This document shows, in pieces, positions 19,041 to 27,308 of a stretch of DNA of 33,703 nucleotides (position 1 is its first letter; each line of letters opens with the position of its first letter). The notes under the pieces were generated by a model. That model saw nothing but the letters and a program-made list of their open reading frames with translations. It was not told where the DNA came from and ran no database searches. The DNA is from a bacterium (GTDB lineage: Bacteria > Desulfobacterota > Binatia > HRBIN30 > CADEER01), in NCBI GenBank assembly GCA_030430165.1, contig JAUIGL010000070.1, positions 1 to 33,703 of the forward strand, in the 5' to 3' direction. The translations under genes and the position numbers were made by a program.

Positions 19041-19855
19041 CGGCATCGTCGCGCGGCGCGGTCGCCGAGACCGATTGGGACGCCGCGGTCGTCGCCGAGT
19101 GGTTGCTGCGCATCGGTTGCGCCTGGTGCTTCATCGGCCACGGCGCCTGGGGGCTGTACCAGAAGGAAGGTTGGCTGCCGTTCTACCATGCGTTTGGAAT
19201 CGCCGATTCCGTCGCTTGGCCGACCATGCCCTTGATCGGACTGCACGACATCGCTCTGGGGATCGCCGCGCTCGTCTACCCCAGCCGCGCATTGCTCGCC
19301 TGGATGGGGGTGTGGTGTCTGTTTACCGCGCTGTTGCGTCCGATCGCCGGAATGGGTTGGTGGGAGTTCCTCGAGCGCGGCGGAAACTACGCGCCGCCGC
19401 TCGCTCTGCTGGCCTTGGCGGGCACGGGGAGTCGGCAGTCGTGGTGGGCGCGGATCGAGCAGATCGGCGCGGTCGCGGATCGCCGCGCGATCGAGCGATC
19501 CGCCCTGGTGCTGCGACTCGGCATCGCCAGCCTGTTGATCGGCCACGGCGGCTTCGCCGCCTTCGAAGCCAAGCAGTACCTGGCGGGGCACTGGGCCGCG
19601 GTGGGGATCGACGTCGGACCGAGCGCCCTCGCGGCGATCGGCTGGGCCGAGATCGCCGCCGGCGTCGCCGTCCTGTTTTCGCGCTCGACGTTGTTGCTGG
19701 CGGCCGTGTCGGCGTGGAAGGTCGCCACCGAGCTGCTCTATCCGATCGCCGGCCAGCCGATGGACGTCTTCGAGTTCATCGAGCGCGGCGGTGACTACTT
19801 CGCGCCGCTCGCTCTGATCGCGCTGCTGGCAGCCAAACAGGGCCGTGGCTCGTAG
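19037..19855 (+). CDS. Polytopic membrane protein with internal duplication (DoxX-like)
   Basis: About 272 aa and very hydrophobic. It is built from two homologous halves of about four membrane helices each. Each half contains LLRIG/VLRLG followed by an IGHG motif (CFIGHGAWG and LLIGHGGFA), a helix with A-G-(I/V)-A, a helix ending in RPIAG or YPIAG, and a closing EFLERGGNYAPPLALLAL or EFIERGGDYFAPLALIAL. Size and layout resemble DoxX/DUF-type four-helix membrane proteins fused in tandem, but I cannot assign a function. The start is GTG 19037 (GTGA overlap with the small secreted protein) or GTG 19031 in the same frame. Conserved His, Glu and Arg residues in both halves could bind a cofactor or ion. 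Its gene converges on tupA. Confidence 0.85.
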   Translation: MTASSRGAVAETDWDAAVVAEWLLRIGCAWCFIGHGAWGLYQKEGWLPFYHAFGIADSVAWPTMPLIGLHDIALGIAALVYPSRALLAWMGVWCLFTALLRPIAGMGWWEFLERGGNYAPPLALLALAGTGSRQSWWARIEQIGAVADRRAIERSALVLRLGIASLLIGHGGFAAFEAKQYLAGHWAAVGIDVGPSALAAIGWAEIAAGVAVLFSRSTLLLAAVSAWKVATELLYPIAGQPMDVFEFIERGGDYFAPLALIALLAAKQGRGS

Positions 19856-19885
19856 GGGGCTCTGCGACTTCGGGCGTTCAGGCTG

Positions 19886-19990
19886 TTTTTATCCACAGAT
19901 TACGCAGATTTTCACAGATTGGGTTTCTGGGTTCTCACTGCCGTAGTGTGAAGCCGAATCGGCGTAATCTGCGAAATCTGTGGATAAAAA
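19886..19990. repeat. Long inverted repeat with DnaA-box ends
   Basis: Arms of 25 bp (19886-19910 and 19966-19990) pair at 24 of 25 positions around a 55-bp spacer. Each arm starts from the outside with T5 then ATCCACAGATT, so a perfect TTATCCACA DnaA-box consensus lies at 19889-19897 and its inverse TGTGGATAA at 19979-19987. CAGATT recurs at 9- to 10-bp steps (19896, 19905, 19915). It lies between the convergent membrane-protein and tupA genes. Confidence 0.8.
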
Positions 19991-20057
19991 AATGAGCCAC
20001 TGCCGATCGCTCTTCTTATCGCAGTTGAGTGATACCGATCGCTGTTTGCGAGTGCGC

Positions 20058-20909
20058 TCACTTTTCCGCGTTGCGGTTGGAGAAGAAGAGTTGCTGGCCG
20101 TCGATGCGGAAGTCGTCGATTGCCTTTTGCCCGGCGTCCGACACCAGCCACTCGACGAACTTGCGGCCGAGCTCGGCCTTGACGTGGGGGTGTCGCTCGG
20201 GATTGACCAGGATCGCCCCGTACGGGTTGTTCAGCGGCGGATCTCCCTCGACCAGGATCTCGAGATCGCCGCGGTTGCGGAACGATAGCCAGGTACCGCG
20301 GTCGCTGAGCGTGTAGGCGTTCATCGCGCTCGCCGTGTTGAGCGTGGCCCCCATTCCGCTTCCCGTCTCGCGGTACCAGGTTCCGGATGCCGGGCGCGGG
20401 TCGACCTCGGCGAGAGCCCACAGCCGCATCTCGGCTTTGTGCGTGCCGGAGTCGTCGCCGCGCGACAGGAAGGTGTGGCGTCCCTCCGCCAGCTTGGCGA
20501 GCGCCCGCGGGGCATTCGACGTTTCGCGGATGGATGCCGGATCGTCGCGCGGGCCGAGAATGACGAAGTCGTTGTACATGACGTCGCGCCGCTCGATGCC
20601 GTATCCGGCGGCGACGAACGCGTCCTCGGAGGCGCGGTCGTGGACGAGCACGACGTCGGCGTCGCCGCTGCGTCCCATGCGCAGTGCCTGACCGGTGCCG
20701 ACGGCGACGACGCGGACGTCGATCCCGGTCACCTCTCGGAACTTCGGCGTCAGGTAGGCGAGCAGACCCGAGTTTTCGGTCGAGGTCGTCGACGCGAGGG
20801 TGATGAACGGCGGGTCGCCGGCAAGCGTTCGCTCGCCGTTCATCGATAGGGCGACGAGCGCCGTCACGATCGCCGCGCGGCACAGCCGCGCCAGGGTTGG
20901 GATTACCAT
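20058..20909 (-). CDS. tupA: Tungstate ABC transporter, substrate-binding protein
   Basis: 283-aa periplasmic binding protein of the TupA/WtpA type that captures tungstate. A signal peptide (LARLCRAAIVTALVALSMNGERTLAG) is followed by LASTTSTENSGLLAYL, where the TTST anion-binding motif (41-44) marks TupA. VVAVGTGQAL, GDADVVLVHDRASEDAFV, GYGIERRDVMYNDFVILGP and the SRGDDSGTHKAE loop (149-160) are all family signatures. It lies downstream of tupB and tupC, so the gene order on this strand is B-C-A, not the more common A-B-C. The ATG at 20909 overlaps the tupC stop by 7 bp. Tungstate would serve tungsto-pterin enzymes such as some formate dehydrogenases or aldehyde oxidoreductases, none of which is in this window. 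Confidence 0.93.
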   Translation of the reverse strand: MVIPTLARLCRAAIVTALVALSMNGERTLAGDPPFITLASTTSTENSGLLAYLTPKFREVTGIDVRVVAVGTGQALRMGRSGDADVVLVHDRASEDAFVAAGYGIERRDVMYNDFVILGPRDDPASIRETSNAPRALAKLAEGRHTFLSRGDDSGTHKAEMRLWALAEVDPRPASGTWYRETGSGMGATLNTASAMNAYTLSDRGTWLSFRNRGDLEILVEGDPPLNNPYGAILVNPERHPHVKAELGRKFVEWLVSDAGQKAIDDFRIDGQQLFFSNRNAEK

Positions 20910-21628
20910 GTGAGCTCTCCACGCAAGAAGGCTTTGGCGGCGCCGGTCGCGGGTTCGGCGAAGAAGTCGGCTGCCGGCGTGTGCTCGAGCAGTCGGCCGG
21001 CGGAAAAGAAGAGGATCTCGTCGGCCAGCCGTCGCGCCTGGCCGAGGTCGTGGGTGGTCATGACGATCTTGGTGCCGGAGTCGGCGATCGAGCAGATCAG
21101 GGTTTCGATCGCGCGCGTCGCCGCCGGGTCGAGCGCGGCGGTGGGCTCGTCGAGGAACAGCACCTCCGGTTCGGTGGCCCAGGCGCGGGCGATCGCCAGG
21201 CGCTGCCGCTCGCCCGCGGACAAGACTCGGGCGGGGCGTTCGGCAAGCGCCGACAGCCCGGTCTTGGTGAGCGCTGCCTCGACCCGCGTTTCGCGCTCGC
21301 GACGAGGCGTTCCGTGTATGCTGAGTGCGTAGTCGATATTCGCCGCGGCCGAGCGCCGCAGCAGGACCGGCCGCTCGAACACCATCGCTTGCTTGCTGCG
21401 CAAGAAGATTGGATCGGCGGACGACCACTCGATCGCCCCGCTGGTCGGCTCGATCAGCCCATGCGCCAGGCGCAGCCCGAGACTCTTGCCGGCGCCATTC
21501 GGTCCGAGGATGACGGTGCGCGGCCCGCTCTCCAGCTCGAAGGAGATGTCGTCGAGCAGGAGCTTGCCGCCCGCTTCATACCCGACTTGGCTGAAACGGA
21601 GGGGCAGAATCGATGCCGTCGGACTCAT
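20903..21628 (-). CDS. tupC: Tungstate ABC transporter, ATP-binding protein
   Basis: 241-aa ABC ATPase energising tungstate import. Walker A is GPNGAGKS (42-49), the signature is LSAGERQR (136-143), Walker B is VLFLDEPTAALDP, and the switch His lies in TTHD (191-194). The Q-loop segment reads AMVFERPVLLRRS, so Glu85 stands where the coordinating Gln is normally found (VFQRP). The ATG at 21628 overlaps the tupB stop as ATGA and its own stop overlaps tupA. The pairing with TupA and a TupB-like permease makes a tungstate system clear, though some such systems also move molybdate. Confidence 0.93.
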   Translation of the reverse strand: MSPTASILPLRFSQVGYEAGGKLLLDDISFELESGPRTVILGPNGAGKSLGLRLAHGLIEPTSGAIEWSSADPIFLRSKQAMVFERPVLLRRSAAANIDYALSIHGTPRRERETRVEAALTKTGLSALAERPARVLSAGERQRLAIARAWATEPEVLFLDEPTAALDPAATRAIETLICSIADSGTKIVMTTHDLGQARRLADEILFFSAGRLLEHTPAADFFAEPATGAAKAFLRGELTW

Positions 21629-22329
21629 CCGTCGATCGTCGCGGCGAGTCGACTGGCGAAGGTGGCGGCTGCGCTGACCAGCAGTGACATCAGGAGAAGG
21701 ATGATGCCGAGGGCGAGGGCGAGCGACAGATCTCCCCGGCTGGTTTCGAGCGTGATCGCCGTCGTCATGACGCGGGAGACGTGGGCGATGTTGCCGCCGA
21801 CGACGAGGACGGCCCCGACCTCGCCGATCGCCCGCCCGAAGCCGGCGAGCAGAGTCGTGACCAACTGGTAGCGTCCGTCCCACAGGAGAGTGGGAATCGC
21901 CCGCGCGGGCCCGACGCCGAGCGAACGCAGCTGCTCGTCGTACTCCTGCGCGAGGTCGGCGACCACCTGCCTGGTGAGCGCGGCGATGATCGGCAGGACG
22001 AGCAGGAACTGCGCCAGGATCATCGCTTTGGCGGTGAACAGCCAGCCGAGAGAGCCGAGCGGCCCGCTGCGTGAGAGGAGCAGGTACACGAAGAGGCCGA
22101 CGACCACCGGCGGCAGCCCCATCAGGGCGTTCATGGCGACTACGGCCAGGTTGTGACCGGGGAAGCGGAACAGAGCCAGCGCCGCCCCCAACGGGAGGCC
22201 GACGAGCGCCGCCAGGCCCAAGCCGAGCAGCGCCACCTCGAACGAAAGCGCTACGATTTCGATGAGATCGGGGTCGAGAGTCAGCATCAACCGGATCGCC
22301 GATTGAATCGCGCCGAGGAGGTCGTCCAT
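21625..22329 (-). CDS. tupB: Tungstate ABC transporter, permease
   Basis: 234-aa inner-membrane permease with about five to six membrane segments. The EAA-type coupling loop lies in about 128-150 (EQLRSLGVGPARAIPTLLW) and contacts the ATPase. GLPPVVVGLFVYLLLSRSGPLG and GFGRAIGEVGAVLVVGGNI are phrases typical of TupB/ModB/CysT permeases, and the latter of TupB. It is the first gene of tupB-tupC-tupA, with a 4-bp ATGA overlap to tupC. The 118-bp gap upstream (22330-22447) follows the phosphodiesterase stop and should hold the operon promoter; I see no molybdenum-cofactor riboswitch or clear ModE/TunR site there. Confidence 0.93.
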   Translation of the reverse strand: MDDLLGAIQSAIRLMLTLDPDLIEIVALSFEVALLGLGLAALVGLPLGAALALFRFPGHNLAVVAMNALMGLPPVVVGLFVYLLLSRSGPLGSLGWLFTAKAMILAQFLLVLPIIAALTRQVVADLAQEYDEQLRSLGVGPARAIPTLLWDGRYQLVTTLLAGFGRAIGEVGAVLVVGGNIAHVSRVMTTAITLETSRGDLSLALALGIILLLMSLLVSAAATFASRLAATIDG

Positions 22330-22447
22330 CGTCGCCAGACGATGCCGGCTGTGGCTGAGCGCTGCAACTGGCCCGAATTGATCTCGAGGGACCGGCGCTT
22401 CTCGTGGGGGCGTCGCCGACGATGCCGCGCTGCGGTTGATCGAAGGC

Positions 22448-23794
22448 TCAGGGCGTAAGCAGCGCCGTTGCCACCTGACCGTCCACCGGTCGGCCGGGGG
22501 CGATGTCGAGCAGCCGGGTCACCGTGGGGTGGATGTCGATTGCGTCGATGCGGTCGACTCGATTGCCGGCGCGGATGCCGTCGCCCCACGCGTAGAGGAC
22601 CCCGGCTACCCCCGGGGTGTCGGGCGGATAGCCGTGGGTCGCTTTCAGCGAGCGGCTGGTGTCGAGGTACTCGGGACCGGTCCACGCCAGCCAGCGCAGG
22701 TACCAGGGCCACTGGCCACGGTCCTCGATCGCGTAGCCGACCTTGGCGGAGAGGATGAGATCGCCGACCCGGGGGCCGGTGCCGAGGTGCGACCACGACG
22801 GCTGCTGGTGCGGGCGAATCAGGTCGAAGGCTTCGTGGTCGCTCAGCTTGGCGACCGCTGCGTCGACCGTCGCCGGGTCGTCGAAGTAGAGGAACGCGGT
22901 GGTACCGGTCGCGATCACACGCGCCTCGATTCCGCGCGAGCGAAGAATGTACTCGACGTTGACGATGTGGGTGATCGGCAGCATGCCGTGGTCGGTGGTG
23001 ACGATGACGGCTGCGCGCTCGCGCAGGCCGTTGGATTCGATGGCGTCGATCACGCTGGCGACGGCGCGGTCGACGCCGGCGACGGCCCGCTTGGTTTGTT
23101 CGGCGTCCATCCCCTGGAAGTGAGCCGAACCGTCCGGCCCCTTGAAGTACGCCAGAATCAGTTGCGGGCGTTGCTCTGCGGGGCGCTGCAACAGCTCGAC
23201 GACCTGGCGCGCCCGCCCGGCGTCGTCGGGAAACTCGTCCCAGGTGGGGCTCAGGGTAACGCTGCGGGCGAGCTTGCCGCGTGACGACGAGACGTCTCCG
23301 TACCAGTCGAGCGTCGCCGTCGGCACGCCCTGCCGTTCGGCGACCTCGTGCAGCTGCTCGCACTCGATCACCCAGGCTTGGTCCTTGGAGTGATCGTAGA
23401 AGCCTCGCTCGGGGTCGAGGAAGCGGTTGCTGACGATTCCGTGGCGCTCCGGCCAACAGCCGCTGCTGATCGTGAATCCGGAAATCAGGGAGATGGTGGG
23501 GAACGGCGGGACCATGCGATCGGTCCACGAACCCTCGCGGGCGATGCGATCGAGGGTCGGAGTGTCGACCGCTTCGACCAGTGCCGGTGCGAGTCCGTCG
23601 AACACCATGACGACGACGGTTCGTCGCTCGGCAGAAGAGGGCGCTGGGTCGGCGGCGTAGAGCTCGGCGAGATCTTCGGGAAACCGCGGCAGCTCGGCCT
23701 GCGCCGGATAGTCGGCGCCGGTGACGATCAGCGCGACCGTCAGACCGGCGAGAATGGCGAGCGCGAATACTCCCAGGATGCCTGTTCTAGACAC
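22448..23794 (-). CDS. Membrane-anchored type I phosphodiesterase / nucleotide pyrophosphatase
   Basis: 448-aa alkaline-phosphatase-superfamily enzyme of the ENPP type, cleaving phosphodiester or pyrophosphate bonds. One N-terminal membrane segment (about 4-25) anchors it with the catalytic domain outside. The two-zinc site is complete: Asp66 in VMVFDGLAP, the nucleophile Thr100 in PPFPTISLISG, Asp221 and His225 in KGPDGSAHFQG, Asp268 and His269 in TTDHGM, and His387 in ATHGYPP. The GTG start at 23794 has GGAGG nine bases upstream. It lies 132 bp downstream of the porin-like gene on the same strand, so the two may scavenge phosphate or nucleotides together; that link is inference. Bacterial members vary in substrate from nucleotides to lysophospholipids. 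Confidence 0.92.
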   Translation of the reverse strand: MSRTGILGVFALAILAGLTVALIVTGADYPAQAELPRFPEDLAELYAADPAPSSAERRTVVVMVFDGLAPALVEAVDTPTLDRIAREGSWTDRMVPPFPTISLISGFTISSGCWPERHGIVSNRFLDPERGFYDHSKDQAWVIECEQLHEVAERQGVPTATLDWYGDVSSSRGKLARSVTLSPTWDEFPDDAGRARQVVELLQRPAEQRPQLILAYFKGPDGSAHFQGMDAEQTKRAVAGVDRAVASVIDAIESNGLRERAAVIVTTDHGMLPITHIVNVEYILRSRGIEARVIATGTTAFLYFDDPATVDAAVAKLSDHEAFDLIRPHQQPSWSHLGTGPRVGDLILSAKVGYAIEDRGQWPWYLRWLAWTGPEYLDTSRSLKATHGYPPDTPGVAGVLYAWGDGIRAGNRVDRIDAIDIHPTVTRLLDIAPGRPVDGQVATALLTP

Positions 23795-23926
23795 GAGTCA
23801 CTACCTCCGACGACCGGTGATAGTGGCTCCGATGTCTGCTTGGCAAGGGCGGCCGCAGCGCGACGCGCGGCCGCTGCCGCGACATCGGCTGTGGCCGGAT
23901 CGTGTTGCCGTCGTCGTGACCGGGGC

Positions 23927-25453
23927 TCAGATCGACAGAGTGACCTCGATGTATCCGAAGTCGGCATTCTTTTCCTTGCCGAGGCGGCCGACCACGGTGC
24001 TGCCGAACTGGTGACCGTAGTAGAGGACGAACGAGATGTGCTCGTTGACCTGGTAGGCGAGCTGGGTGTCGAGGGCGGTCATCAGGCTGCGCGCGCCGGC
24101 CGACGAGCGGGTGCCGTAGCCGAAACCGGTTTGCCTGTCCTCGAGGGTCGCGCCGCCGCCGAAGTACCAGAGGTCGTTGCGCTCGGTCAGCGAGATCCAG
24201 TGCAGGTCGGTTCGCCAAACCATTCCCTTGATCGGCTTGAGTACCAGCTGGCCGAAGATGTCCTGGTTGTTCATCAGGTTGTACGCCGTGGAGAACGAGT
24301 AGAGGCGGGCGGTGGGCAGCATCTGGAAGAACGTCTCGTGGCGCGAATCGTCGGCGTCGTCGTCGCCCGAGCTGCGGTTGAACCCGGCACGGATCCACGC
24401 CCCCCACGGTAGCGCGTTGGGGCGAATTCCGCCCTCGATCGCGTAGGCCCAGGCCGAATGGGTCTGCGCCGCCCAACTTCCGTCCTGGAGAACTCCCCAG
24501 ACCATCGCGTCGATCGGGCCGATGGCCGTCGGCATGATCTGGGTCCAGTTGCCGCCGAAGCTGGAGATCGAGATGCCGCGCGCACCGGCGCTGCGGACGT
24601 CGCTCGGTCGGTTGTCGGCCGGCACCAGGCCGCGCTGGTCGCCGTAGTAGATGTAGAAGAGTCGGCCGGCGCCGGTGTCGGTGAACCAGGGGCGCACCAC
24701 GTTCGCCGACGCGTAGACGACATCGATGCCGTCGATCTGCTTGTTACCGGCGAGGTCGAAGCCGCCCTGTCTCGGCTTGAGGTAGGTGGCGTTGAGCTTG
24801 ACCTCCCCGGCATCGTAGCCGAGCAGGGCGCCGTCGTAGGTGCGGCCGATCTGCGACCAGTCGAACGGGCCGATCAGGCGCTCCGAGATACGGAACTTGG
24901 ACACCCAGTCGAGCCCTGGGTCGCCGGAAAGCGCCTCTCGCCCCTCCGAGAACGAGAAGCGACCGCCCTGGGCGCGGATTCCCTCGATGCCGAGGTCGCG
25001 GATACCGATCCACGCTTGGTTGAGAAAGACCGACCCGTCGCTCGCCGCGTTGTTGTGGGCGCGGTAGACGGCGCCTAGTCCGAGCGGGCCGAGCATCGGG
25101 TCGGTGGCGTTGAAGGGCAGATCGATCAGTCCGTTGGCCTGGCCCTCGATCTTGACGTGAATCTTGTTGTCGTAGTCGTACTCGCCGCCGAAGCGGCCGC
25201 GCATACCGAGGAAGGTGTAGTCGTTGTTCGCGCCGTTGTTGGGCTCGAAGAAGTTCCACAGCTCCCATCGGGTGCGCAGGTTGCCGTAGAGGTCGAGCTT
25301 GCCGGGGAGGCCGGTGTCGATCGTCGCCGCGGTGGCGGGCGCGGCCAGCAGCCCGGCGGTCAGGCTGAGGCCTGCGGCGATCGAAAGCGTAGCCAACCGG
25401 CGCAGTCCGCAACGGATCGTTCCGGACACTCCATCGATTCGGTCTTTCTTCAT
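23927..25453 (-). CDS. Outer-membrane beta-barrel porin, alginate-export-like
   Basis: About 508 aa. A signal peptide (RRLATLSIAAGLSLTAGLLAAPATAA) is followed by a barrel-type sequence with alternating hydrophobic residues and many aromatic girdle positions. LDLYGNLRTRWELWNFF, FLGMRGRFGGEYDYDNKI, VFLNQAWIGIRDL, AQGGRFSFSEGREALSGD and a glycine-rich central part resemble the alginate_exp/AlgE-like porin family. It is probably a passive or gated channel for an anionic or aromatic substrate; alginate itself is not implied. Either ATG 25453 (MKKDR) or ATG 25465 (four residues longer) could start it, since the AAGGGG upstream is too close to 25465 and rather far from 25453. It is followed by the membrane-anchored phosphodiesterase. 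Confidence 0.85.
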   Translation of the reverse strand: MKKDRIDGVSGTIRCGLRRLATLSIAAGLSLTAGLLAAPATAATIDTGLPGKLDLYGNLRTRWELWNFFEPNNGANNDYTFLGMRGRFGGEYDYDNKIHVKIEGQANGLIDLPFNATDPMLGPLGLGAVYRAHNNAASDGSVFLNQAWIGIRDLGIEGIRAQGGRFSFSEGREALSGDPGLDWVSKFRISERLIGPFDWSQIGRTYDGALLGYDAGEVKLNATYLKPRQGGFDLAGNKQIDGIDVVYASANVVRPWFTDTGAGRLFYIYYGDQRGLVPADNRPSDVRSAGARGISISSFGGNWTQIMPTAIGPIDAMVWGVLQDGSWAAQTHSAWAYAIEGGIRPNALPWGAWIRAGFNRSSGDDDADDSRHETFFQMLPTARLYSFSTAYNLMNNQDIFGQLVLKPIKGMVWRTDLHWISLTERNDLWYFGGGATLEDRQTGFGYGTRSSAGARSLMTALDTQLAYQVNEHISFVLYYGHQFGSTVVGRLGKEKNADFGYIEVTLSI

Positions 25454-25784
25454 GCCTCGCACCATCCCCTTTGCTTATTCTACCGACCGTCGCCGCCGAT
25501 CGTTTGATGAATGAATGCCTCGAGGGGACCTTTAGCAAGCGCGGTGCCATTCGCTCCAGTTGTGGGCTGTATTTGGTGAATCTGTGGAATCCTCGAATGC
25601 CGCGCGGCCAGTCCCCCGTGATTCCGGTGCTCAGGAATCGGGCGGAGCTGCCCGATTGATCAGCAACCGCCGCTTCTCGATCCGATCAGCAAAGCCGTTG
25701 CTCTCGATCAGGCTGGCGGGATCGGGCGCGGTGCGAGTCGTCCTGGCTCTTGATCCGTATGAGGTCCGCGGCGCATAGAGCACG
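25454..25784. other. Divergent intergenic region, about 330 bp, no gene seen
   Basis: This space separates the porin-like gene (minus) from the GT39-like gene (plus) and must hold both promoters. Open frames here encode arginine/serine-rich peptides with no recognisable motif, so I do not call genes. The only structure noted is the imperfect tandem repeat at 25658-25711. I cannot point to firm -35/-10 elements. Confidence 0.6.
25658..25711 (+). repeat. Imperfect tandem repeat of about 26-28 bp
   Basis: Two adjacent copies begin with GATCAGCAA (25658 and 25684) and end with CTCGATC (25676 and 25703), with diverged middles. They lie 74-127 bp upstream of the GT39-like start, a place where paired regulator sites or a leader duplication could occur. 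Confidence 0.4.
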
Positions 25785-27308
25785 ATGCCCGAACCGGCAA
25801 CCGACTCCCGCCGATCGACGATTCTGCTGAGCGTGCTCGCCGCTGCGGCGGCGATTCGTCTGTCTCGCCTGGGGGACGCATCCCTGTGGCTCGACGAGTG
25901 CGGGACCCTCTATGCCCGAGAGTTACCGCTTTCCGTACTGTGGGTGTCGGCCTACAACTCTACGCCGCCCCTGTTCTACACGATCGAGAAGCTGTTCTCG
26001 GTATTCGGGCACAGCGAGCTCGTTTTGCGGCTACCCAGCGCCTCGTTCGGCGTGTTGACGATCTGGGTCATGTACCGCGCCGCTGCCGAGCTGGCGGGAT
26101 TCAAGGCGGGCGTTGCGGTTGCGCTGGTGCTGACGCTGTCCTCGGCCAACATCGAGTTCAGCCAGGAAGCGCGGGCGTACGCGCTGCTCGGATTCTGCGT
26201 CAGCGTCGCCTTTCTCGGATTGGTTCGCCTATCGGCCTTGCTCGAGCGTCGCCCGGCCGAGCTCGGGTATCGCGAGCTGCTCGCCAACGGTGGCGCCCTG
26301 TTCGTCCTCGGGGCGGTCGCGGCTCTGTACTCGCACAACGCCGCCGTTTTCTTCATCGCGGCGTGCCAGGTCTTCGCGGTGTTCCTCTGTGCTCGCCAGG
26401 GCGAAGCGAAGTGGCGCTGTGCGGGCTTCTGGGTTGCAGCCAACGCAATCGTCTTCGTCGCCTGGCTGCCGTGGTTGCGCGCGTCGCTAGAGATTCTCGA
26501 CGAGGGAAGGGGATTGACGTGGCTGCGTCCGGCAAGTGCTGCGCAGGCATGGTCGACGGTGCGCTCGGTTCACGGTTATCGCGGCGTGTGGACTGGTCAG
26601 CCCTTTGCCGATCTCGTCTTGGTTGGGCTGGCGTGCCTCGGGCTGTATCGGCTGCGCGATCGGCCGGTGGTGGTTCTCCTCGTCGCCGCTCTCCTGAGCT
26701 CGACTCTGGGAATGTGGCTGGCCAGCTTCGTCGAGCCGGTGTTCCTCTTCCGTACGATCCTCTGGGGATCGCTCTTCTCCGCCGTGCTGGTCGGTGTCGG
26801 GGTCTCCTCGATCGACGGCACGAAGGCGGTGCCGGTGTGGCTGCTCATCGCCGCACTCGGTCTGCAGAGTACGCGGGTCTATTTCGCGTTGGATACGGCG
26901 CAGAACGAGGACTGGAAATCCGCTGCTGCCTATGTCGCGTCGGCGGCGAGACCGGGCGACTCCTACCTCCTTTGCGCCGACTACGCCTCCGGCGTGTTCT
27001 TCTACTACGCCGGCGGGATTGCCGGCGGCGACACTGTGTATGGATGGAGCATCGGAACCGACGAGCTCCGCCAGGGGCAGCTCGCCTGGGCGCGCGCCTA
27101 CCCGCGGGTTCGTTGGCAGCCGAAGTCGCAATCCCCCGTGCGACTTCCGGCGCCGGGGGATGGTCAGCTCTGGCTGATCGAGGGGCATTGCCGCGTCGGC
27201 GACCGCAGCCGGCCGGACCGGGTCCAACGAGCGGTCGTCGCCGCCGGCTGGCGAGCGCAGGAGGCGCGCCAGTTCCGCAGAGTTCGGGTCGGCCGCTACG
27301 CACAGTGA
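25785..27308 (+). CDS. GT39-like polytopic membrane glycosyltransferase
   Basis: 507-aa integral-membrane protein of the PMT/ArnT-like (GT-C) superfamily, which uses lipid-phosphate sugars on the periplasmic side. The first external loop carries the acidic LWLDECGT motif (about 34-41) corresponding to the catalytic Asp/Glu of GT-C enzymes. PPLFYTIEKLFSVFGHSELVLRLPSASFG follows, then SQEARAYALLG, another superfamily hallmark. About ten hydrophobic helices reach to residue ~375, and a soluble C-terminal domain follows (YVASAARPGDSYLLCADY, WLIEGHCR). No glycan cluster surrounds it apart from the GT2 operon 13 kb away. It is a single-gene unit with 224 bp before the acyl-CoA synthetase gene. The acceptor could be protein or lipid. 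Confidence 0.88.
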   Translation: MPEPATDSRRSTILLSVLAAAAAIRLSRLGDASLWLDECGTLYARELPLSVLWVSAYNSTPPLFYTIEKLFSVFGHSELVLRLPSASFGVLTIWVMYRAAAELAGFKAGVAVALVLTLSSANIEFSQEARAYALLGFCVSVAFLGLVRLSALLERRPAELGYRELLANGGALFVLGAVAALYSHNAAVFFIAACQVFAVFLCARQGEAKWRCAGFWVAANAIVFVAWLPWLRASLEILDEGRGLTWLRPASAAQAWSTVRSVHGYRGVWTGQPFADLVLVGLACLGLYRLRDRPVVVLLVAALLSSTLGMWLASFVEPVFLFRTILWGSLFSAVLVGVGVSSIDGTKAVPVWLLIAALGLQSTRVYFALDTAQNEDWKSAAAYVASAARPGDSYLLCADYASGVFFYYAGGIAGGDTVYGWSIGTDELRQGQLAWARAYPRVRWQPKSQSPVRLPAPGDGQLWLIEGHCRVGDRSRPDRVQRAVVAAGWRAQEARQFRRVRVGRYAQ

